Below are positions 56,632-64,000 of a stretch of 64,000 bases of DNA, in pieces (position 1 is the first letter of the stretch; every line of letters starts with the position of its first letter). Source of the DNA: Camellia lanceoleosa. Taxonomy: Eukaryota > Streptophyta > Magnoliopsida > Ericales > Theaceae. The translations under genes were made by a program, and so were the position numbers. The notes below the pieces were generated by a model. It did no database searches. It saw only the letters and a list, made by a program, of their open reading frames with translations, and was not told where the DNA came from. The stretch covers positions 8,862,580-8,926,579 of the forward strand of contig CM045758.1 of assembly GCA_025200525.1 (NCBI GenBank), in the 5' to 3' direction.

Positions 56632-57683
56632 CACTACAAGAAAATGCGTAAATGGTGACTAAAATATTATTTTCGCCGGAGAAAGTGCCCTTTTCGCCAC
56701 TAAAATGGAATTAGTAGCTAAAGTGAAGACTTTTGGCGACTAAAACAATTTACTAGCCAAATGTATAGTTATTGGCTTACTAAAAATCAATTTAGTCGCC
56801 GATTATATGGGTTTTACCGACTAAAGGTTTTTAGTAGCCAGTGACCGCTTTTGGCACTAAAAATAGTTTGGTCGGAGGAAGTGAAGCGTTTTGACTACTG
56901 AAAAAATATTTAGTAGGTAAAAAGTGCAATTGGCGCATTAAAATGCAGTTTAGTAGCCAAAGGACGCTTGCATTAAAAAAGTTTAGTCGCCAAAACCTGC
57001 TTATTTTAGGCGTAACTTATTTTTTTAGCTTACTAAAAAATAATTAGTAGCCCAAAATTATAATTGGCTTACTAAATAATGGATTTAGTCGCCAAAAGTG
57101 GCCTTTAATTTTTTTTAGTAAATAATTTATTTTTTATATAAATTATATTGAATAAAATAATTATATTTATATATATAGTTTTATATTAATACGGGTCAAT
57201 ATATTTATATAAATAATATATATTGCATATATATTCATGTGGTGTTGTAGTGGCATAGTGGAGGAAGTGTGTTGCTAGAGGTTTAGAATGTGGGAGCAGG
57301 TTTGAATCTCAAAAAAGCAAAAGTTGTTTTTTTTTTTTCACAGCATTTTTGGCTTAACTAAACTTATTAGCCAAAAGTCTTTTATTTTGGTGACTAAACG
57401 TTTAGTCGACGATTCATCGAGTATTGGCGATTAAAGGATTAGTCGCTAAATGTATGATTTTCAAAAGTGTAAATCACTATTGGCGACTAAAACTTTGGTC
57501 TAAAGACTGCTTTTTGTCGAATTAAAAGTTTTAGTTGCCAATACCTCCCATGCACCATGTATTCAAGCGACAAAGCTACGACTAAAAAATTTTAGTTGGG
57601 AAACTAAAAAGTCGACTTTTGGCGATTAAAATGGACTTTTGGCAACTAAAATTTAGTCACCAAAGGTGATTTTTCTTGTAGTG
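56632..57683. mobile_element. Non-autonomous CACTA element
   Basis: CACTACAAGAAAA at the left and TTTTTCTTGTAGTG at the right are the terminal inverted repeats of CACTA (En/Spm) elements. Many subterminal copies of TTTAGTCGCCAAAA and its complement line both ends. No transposase ORF is present. The expected 3-bp duplication is not seen (CAC left, AGC right), so one end may have changed. It sits in the Copia leader. Confidence 0.85.
57251..57310 (+). other. tRNA-derived SINE-like promoter boxes
   Basis: TGGCATAGTGG fits the tRNA A box (TGGCNNAGTGG). GGTTTGAATCT, 48 bp downstream, fits the B box (GGTTCGANNCC) at most positions. An A-rich stretch follows. It lies within the CACTA element. It could be a decayed SINE or a chance match. 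Confidence 0.35.
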
Positions 57684-57994
57684 AGCCCTCGCTTCTTCAT
57701 ACGCCATGCTCGGTTGTAGCGCTTCACGGCGCTTATTCCGCCATTGTGCACCAAGGCGCCTAATCGCTTCCCGTGAGCCGCCAAGGCGCCTAATCTGCTA
57801 ACAAGGGCCAGACGCTTTTCCTCGCTATCGTTTCTCATCGCAACTTGCTATTGTGCGACCGACATCATTTTAGCCTTTGTCGACGCTATCTTTGCACAAA
57901 GACACCTTTCCTAACTATTTTTGACCTTCTCGACTCATTAGTACACTCTGCTTACCTAATTTTGCTCCTACAGTGTCTGTTCCTATTTATTTAG
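57684..57994 (+). other. Copia leader, part 2
   Basis: C/T-rich sequence of the same composition as 56421-56631, with GCCAAGGCGCCTAATC repeated at about 57750 and 57782. No coding domain is recognised. It ends at the chromovirus LTR. Confidence 0.4.
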
Positions 57995-58411
57995 TGTAAC
58001 AATCCTCACCATTGTTTATCGATATACCACTAATTACTACTAAACTGCGGACTCCATCATGATAAGTAACCTAATTGATTGAAATTTCGAATCGATCGAT
58101 TGAGTGTATTAGTTTAAATGCATTTCTATCTGCTTGACGTTAATTGATCTGCTCATGTTTTATGTTTTAAATCAGAATTGAAGGCCTTATCGGCTAATCT
58201 GAAATTGATTAGTGTTATGTGTTAATTAGAATTTATGTGATTTTATGGTATATTTAATTGAAATGTGATTTTGTATGATTAAATTATATTAAATAATGTT
58301 GAATTACATTAGTTGGCTTTATTTACCAAAATGCCATAGAACTGGGCCACGTTGTTAAGTCTTGTTAGAGCGTGTGTGTTGCATCATTTTGCTCATTTTT
58401 GAGACCAAACC

Positions 58412-58450
<39 letters not shown>

Positions 58451-60370
58451 GAGAGAGAATTGTTTCATCTTGAAAGATTTGCTTGGAAGATTAAGAGATT
58501 TGAAGAGAGGATTGCATATGTAAGCTTCTACATCTTGAATTCAAGGCATATGCAGAGGAACCATCTTCTTAAACTTGTATTTAAGTTAGTTCTTGCATGG
58601 TTCTTGATATATTGAAGATTAGAGTCAAGAATTGGTTTAGATTGTTGAATTGAAGCTTAATTCTTGCATGCATGTGCATATCATGAAGTTTAGAGTGGTT
58701 TTCATAGAAATTTTGCACGCATGTCCATATTATTGTTATAATCCATGAATTCATCATGTTTTTGAGGAATTGGCTCTTGGGAGCATGTATTTGAAGTTTT
58801 GAATTTAGTTGAACACATGCATGTTACATACACATTGTGTTCTTGAAGTTTTATTGAAATTGTGTTCAAATGGACTTACCTTCGGCTTTGATTTTGCCAA
58901 ATTGACCTTTGAAACATGTCATATTATGGGTTTTAAAGTGTTTTCCAGAAAATTAGCTCAAATTTGATGCATTTAAAGTTGATTTTGAACTTGAAGGTTC
59001 AATATGGAATTTCCAAAATTTGGACTCACACTCGAGCGGGGAACTCCACGCTCGAGCGTACACTCTGAGTTCATGCAGCGCCGAGCGAGAAAGCGACGCC
59101 GAGTGGGGAATGCGTATCCAATACTTTACATGTGTTTATAGTCCGCCGAGCGAGGACCTGTGTCTCACGCTTGAGTGAAGGTCGAGTGCCCGCCGAGCGT
59201 GAATTTCGCATCCAAGATTTGTATAGTCCACTCAAGCGGGGAAGTCACGCCGAGTGAGCTCCTTTGTCAAGATGTCCGCTGAGCGAAAGACACGCCGAGC
59301 GAGACCCTGCTTCAAAGCAAAATTTGAAAAGTGTTTTAGTGCATCTTTGCATCCTCATTTCATCCTAGGCATTCCTAGACCTAGTTTAAGGCATCTTAAT
59401 GAGGATATTGATGTAGAACCACATCGAGTTAAGTTAGATTAAGTCATTGATTCCCAAGCTGTAACTTAGTGTGTTCATCCCAGAATCGTAGGGTTGGCAA
59501 CCGAGGACGCTTACTAGCCTATTCAGAGTCCGTAACTCTGAGTAATGATGTTGTAAAGATATGTTCAATTGAGATTACTTTCTCGAATCTAATGACCGAA
59601 TCGCTTTATGAAATAACATCAAGCATCGAATGAATGTTTGCCCTATTTGTGAACTGTATTCGTGGCATCCATAGCAACTTACTGTTAGTGTACTGCTACT
59701 GTCACAGAGATCTCTGTCGGTTCCCATGTTTGGAACCACTATCGCATCGATATGATGGCCATCAATCGATCGCTTGGTCTGCTAAGACCTACTGTACTGC
59801 TTTGCTATTGGATGTACCACATATGACTGTTATGATTGAGTAACTGATATACTGATACAGATGACTATTTTCAATACCGAAGGACATTCATTCTAAACCT
59901 CTTTACGATTTTGTTATTCATCGGGCTTTTAGCTCACTGCTTATATATATATATATATATGTAGGTGTTTAGGCACCGGACCGGAGCTAGGAGCATTGGG
60001 TTAAACTCCTTTTGCCAAGCCAACCAATGTGCCTCATAGCGAGGTTCCGAGCCCGATAAAGCTAAGGCTTTTGGGATGTTTTAGATCCACCCTTCGCCTC
60101 GCTTTTGTATAGACCTAATAAGCTTGTATCAGATCAATGTTAGGGATGTGGTCCCTAACTCAATGTCTCAGATATGATGTATGTATCTTGTTCGCTTGTA
60201 TGTGAATTTGTTCAAAAAGTCTTCTGTATACCGACCGTCACGTACTATTGACATTATTTATTTATCGCTTTTGGCTTCCGCCAGATCAGACATCAAGTAT
60301 TATCAAGTGCCTTCGTATCTCGATTATCGGGCCTACATTTGCTAAACCCTTAGGGCGGGTTTGGTCGACA
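57995..60370 (+). repeat. LTR of a decayed chromovirus (left border tentative)
   Basis: It ends just before the primer site TGGTATCGAGC at 60374-60384. A TGTAACAATCC at 57995 is a plausible start. Inside are (GA)n at about 58412-58447, a cluster of (C)GAGCG half-sites at about 59030-59305, and an (AT)n/TATA tract near 59942. The 5' border lacks a partner to confirm it. Confidence 0.5.
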
Positions 60371-60373
60371 GAG

Positions 60374-60384
60374 TGGTATCGAGC
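60374..60384 (+). other. Primer binding site (initiator Met-tRNA type)
   Basis: TGGTATCGAGC matches the common TGGTATCAGAGC with one base missing, followed by GATAC as in chromovirus elements. Confidence 0.65.
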
Positions 60385-60519
60385 GATACTAAACCATTTA
60401 GTTATACCGCACACACGTGTCCAAATGAGCTAAAGGATGTCCTAGCTAAGTAATTAGGGTATTGCATGAGCAAAAGTGTGTGTGGCCATGACATGAATAT
60501 ATAAAGCTAATATGTTTAA

Positions 60520-61975
60520 GTGTGCAACTCCTATGTTTATTATTACTATGTTGCATATAATGAGTTGGATAATGCAAGGAATGCCGATGAAACTGAATCA
60601 TCTGATGCCAGAATGGCAAGTCTAGAAAGAACAGTTGAACTATTAACTGAAGCCTTAAGGCAACAACAACAACAACAACAACAACAATCAATGTTTCACC
60701 TCCCAGATGCCGTAATCAATGTTAATGATGGGGATATAATAGTTTCTAACACGTAAGTTTAGTAAAATGAAACCGCCATCGCTTTCAGTGGGAGGCCTTT
60801 GAACCGTTAAAGGTCAAGTATGGGTTCTAGAAACAGTAAAATTATTTGAAGTGTTTTGTTCAAGCACACAAAGTGTTATTGGCCACTTTTATTTTACAAG
60901 AAGAACATGGTGGTGGATGCTTGTCCGCTACACTAATACCGCTATAACTTGGGCTCGCTTTTTTTTAAAGAGTCCTTTGAGAAATACTTCCTCAAGGTGT
61001 CGTGGATCGCAAAGTGACCGAGTTTGAACAATTGAAACAAGGTACCATGTCCGTAGTCGAAGTATGAGTCAAAGTTCATCGAACTCGCCGTTATGCACCG
61101 CACATGGTTGATAAACCGATTACATAAAAAGACCGTGAAGTTTGAAGGCGGCTTTATGTTGAAATACTTGATAGAATCAATGTTCTGAAACCATCGAAAC
61201 ATGTGGATGTTCTTGACCGAGCAATAATGGTCGAGCCAACATCGAAGCATTGAAAACGTAATGAAACACCGCCCTTCTAATGGCGTGGTAAGAGACGCAG
61301 GTTTTAAATTTAAGAAAGGCCGTAATGCTTCATTGAACAAAAAGCGTAATGCACGACAAAGGTCAACAAACAGCTTCTAGTCAAGGGAATCGCTCCATAA
61401 CGCCTGCCGTTCAATGTGGTAAGAATCATAGCTGGGTTTGTTATAAATTTCTCTGTGCTTGTTATAGGTGTGGCAAAGTGGGTCACATGGCTTCAAAGAT
61501 TGCCTCTTCCACTTCCCCAAGGCAATAGTAAAAGTCAAGAAGTTAGCGGCAAGCATCATCAATCACATACATCGAAAACTTAACCCCAAAATCCATCGGG
61601 GAAAGAGTCTTCTAAGGCAAGGTCGAAATTGCGACTGCAAGTGTTCGAGACTGTGACGGAGATGCAAAATATCGGAGACCGGTTGCGTCGTGTATATCTC
61701 TCAATTTGTGCGTCAAAATGCTTATGTTCTTTTGATTGATTCGAGCCTCTAACGATTCATATATATATCGCATGCTTTTTTCGCCAAAAATTAATTAGAC
61801 CATCGAACCCACATGAATTATCTTCGTTAGTCAGTATTCACCGTTGGAGGATCCATGACTTGCGGCTATATGTATCCTCAAAGATGTGAAATTATTGTTG
61901 GAGATGTACATCTCAGAGTATTGATTTACCCGCTTTTGAATATTGATCACTTTGATGTGATATTGAAATGGACTG
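60520..61975 (+). pseudogene. Decayed chromovirus gag and start of protease
   Basis: With frameshifts, the plus strand encodes a Gln-rich gag start (LTEALRQQQQQQ), then DRKVTEFEQLKQGTMSVVEV, RRYAPHMVDKP, EILDRINVLKPSKHVDVLDR and AIMVE, all typical of Del/Tekay-type gag. A zinc knuckle CYRCGKVGHMA follows at about 61459. Near 61930 comes LNIDHFDVIL, the protease flap-end motif normally followed by GMDW. There the element is cut by another LTR. Multiple stops exclude function. Confidence 0.75.
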
Positions 61976-64000
61976 CGTGGAGGTCCTCGAACGCCTCCGG
62001 GAGAAGATATCCTGCTTTTGAAAGGTATGGGCACCACTACAATGCCGACTCAAAAGTCACTAGTCCTCAGATCTAATCTCGCAGAGTGCAATGCAAGACC
62101 GATGAATCATCAAAGAGTCTGAACTGCAAATCATTTCCTTGAAAACCGATTTTTAGAAAGAAGTGCCAACATGGATCATGGTCCAGATACGTAGTCGCCA
62201 CCTAAATATTTTTATTTTGGAGGAAATTTTAGGAAACCTTGACTTGTGCCTCAAGGCCACGTGGCGTCCGGCTATCACCAAAGTAGCCTCACCGAGAACT
62301 TGGATAATTTATTTATTGGAAAGCTCATTTCATGAGACTCTGGCTCGCCTCGATCAAAAGGATCGCCTTACTAATCAAGTGATATCGAAGCTTTTTGAAA
62401 ACACATGTGCTCTTGTCTCCGATTTATTAGCCTAGAATTATTATGCAGATATGCATAGGCATACAAGTATAGACTAGATTGCCTAAGCTCGGAACAAAGT
62501 TATTCGATATCCGCTTGTTTTGAAAATGGATTGAAGTTTGCTACTCAAGTAGGCTAAAACACTAAGTTTCATTTAATTATTCTTAACTCAAGCAACCTAA
62601 CTCTTACCCATTATATCTGTGCAAATAACACATAAGCACATAGTCTCATAGTAAGCATGCTATCATTGCAGCCACTCACACATTACGCAAGGATGCTAAA
62701 GCATAAACACTTACCGAAAGCAATTCGAGCCAAAGAAAGAAGCTTAATTAGAAAACATGCATGAACTTCAACTATGTTGAGATGCCTAATGCAAGACATG
62801 TAGGAATGCAAATTCTAAGAGTTAGGCTCTCGGCTTATTCTATAATGGTATGTGAAATGCAATACTTAACATGTATTCAACTTGGAATTGAAATACAATG
62901 CGTGTTAGCATGATGCTACCGAGTCCCAAGTGCATGCAAGATGTATTGAATGGATGCAAACATGCTAATATAAGTACATGCTAATTCTGGAATATATGCT
63001 CCTAAACTAACCATCACAAGTCGGGTAAGTAAAAGGGAGAAAGACGTGCTGGGTTGAAGACATACATCTCTATGCAATTCGCGACACTTATTACAACATT
63101 GCTCTTCTGCAGAGGGTCCGACAAATAATACAGAATTCAATAAATAATTAACTACTCTAGCTAATTAAATATTACAAAACCCCAATTAATTAACAAATTA
63201 ATCTAAGAAACAAAAATAAATCCAGCATGCAGATCTATGGAATCAGCCGGCCAAATTGCTCGAATGATGAAAGATGCATTGTACGCTCATTGTTGCTCTT
63301 GTTGGGGAAATTCCTCGCGATGCCTTTGATTTGCTCTTCGTTGGCCAGATCCTTAATATTGTACACACAGCTCTAGAAGGTCAGCTGGTTTTCAAGCCAT
63401 CGCGAACAGAGAGCAAAAAAAGAGGCATGGCAAAGAATTTTCAACACATGTGCGCACGACCACTCCTCCCCCGTCACATTGCACAAGCTCTAGGAGTATA
63501 GTCCTCGATCCTCGCGCTATTAATCACGGATCTCGGATGCATGATGGCCGAGGAGTCAATTGCATCGAATTTCCAATGCGGAAATGAATGCAAGATATAA
63601 ACACAATAAAGGCTCTAAACTCCATCATGCCAGAATCGGAGTATCTCATGGATCAAAATTGAGACACGCCATTACTTCTATATGAACGCCTTGCTTCGTA
63701 GGTTTGGACTAACCCCTTACTCCAAAGTTCACAATGCAATGAGATGGCATACACAATGCGACTAACACGCAAACCCTAAATGCAATGCAACCTAATCACG
63801 CTGGCATGTTAGGGATGATATGCACTAACATGCAACTCTTTAGCATTAATGTGTGAATGCGTTATGGACTAAAATGGCATACACAATGCACATAAGTTTA
63901 TATGGCATACACATACACAATGCAATATAATATTAAGATGGACATGCACAAGGGCATATAATCAAAGCATACACAATGCGATGGTCAAACATGCAAACAA
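61976..64000 (-). repeat. Third Tat-type LTR, running off the window
   Basis: From 61976 the sequence follows the start of the other Tat LTRs in order: GGTCCTCGAACGCCTCCGGG, GACTCAAAAGTCACT, AAGAAGTGCCAACATGGAT, GTCGCCACCTAAATATTTTT and AAAGTAGCCTCACC. It also has AAGCATGCTATCAT, the GAAAGACGTG block and a GCAGAGGGTCCGA block. It is clearly more diverged than the solo LTR. It has inserted into the chromovirus protease. Whether it is a solo LTR or a full element cannot be told. Confidence 0.8.

Overview
The window looks like a transposon-packed, intergenic part of a eudicot plant nuclear genome. It is AT-rich, full of nested LTR retrotransposons and small DNA transposons, and carries many CT/GA/TG microsatellites. 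No unambiguous single-copy host gene, tRNA or rRNA gene was found. The species cannot be named from the sequence.

1-25,882 is one giant Ty3/gypsy retrotransposon of the Tat/Ogre type. It reads on the minus strand and would be about 26.9 kb if the part cut off at the window start is counted. The 5' LTR (in the element's sense) is 20,774-25,882 and the 3' LTR is 1-4,178, missing roughly its first 970 bases. Gag, protease, RT, RNase H, a second archaeal-type RNase H and integrase lie on the minus strand from 19,758 down to 12,203 and are broken by several stops and frameshifts. Between integrase and the 3' LTR, on the opposite (plus) strand, are two intron-containing genes. One is a plant mobile domain (PMD) gene at 5,592-9,383. 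The other is a DUF7745 gene at 10,174-11,462, which is fully open with a TATA box, canonical splice sites and a poly(A) signal. Both have a GGCCGGCC palindromic module upstream of the TATA box. The same module occurs upstream of the LTR promoter and upstream of the promoter of a related solo LTR. This antisense cassette is the most interesting system in the window.

25,883-42,079 is an AT-rich stretch. It holds an old LINE remnant split by a 4.3-kb solo LTR of a related Tat family (29,926-34,259, perfect CCGAT duplication), two hAT-type MITEs, two long-arm fold-back MITEs (one with a 9-bp duplication, as for Mutator-like elements), and several other small inverted-repeat elements.

42,080-51,574 is a composite retroelement flanked by ATATC duplications. 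It has two near-identical outer LTRs (A), a third, different but related LTR (B) inside at 48,550-49,313, a gag-only coding region, no RT or integrase, antisense ORFs, and a 72-bp tandem repeat encoding a 24-residue unit.

51,580-64,000 holds AT-rich spacer with a cluster of inverted repeats, then a nested set. A Copia-type LTR and leader are interrupted by a non-autonomous CACTA element and then by a decayed chromovirus (LTR, PBS, gag, start of protease). The chromovirus is in turn interrupted by a third Tat-type LTR that runs off the window end.
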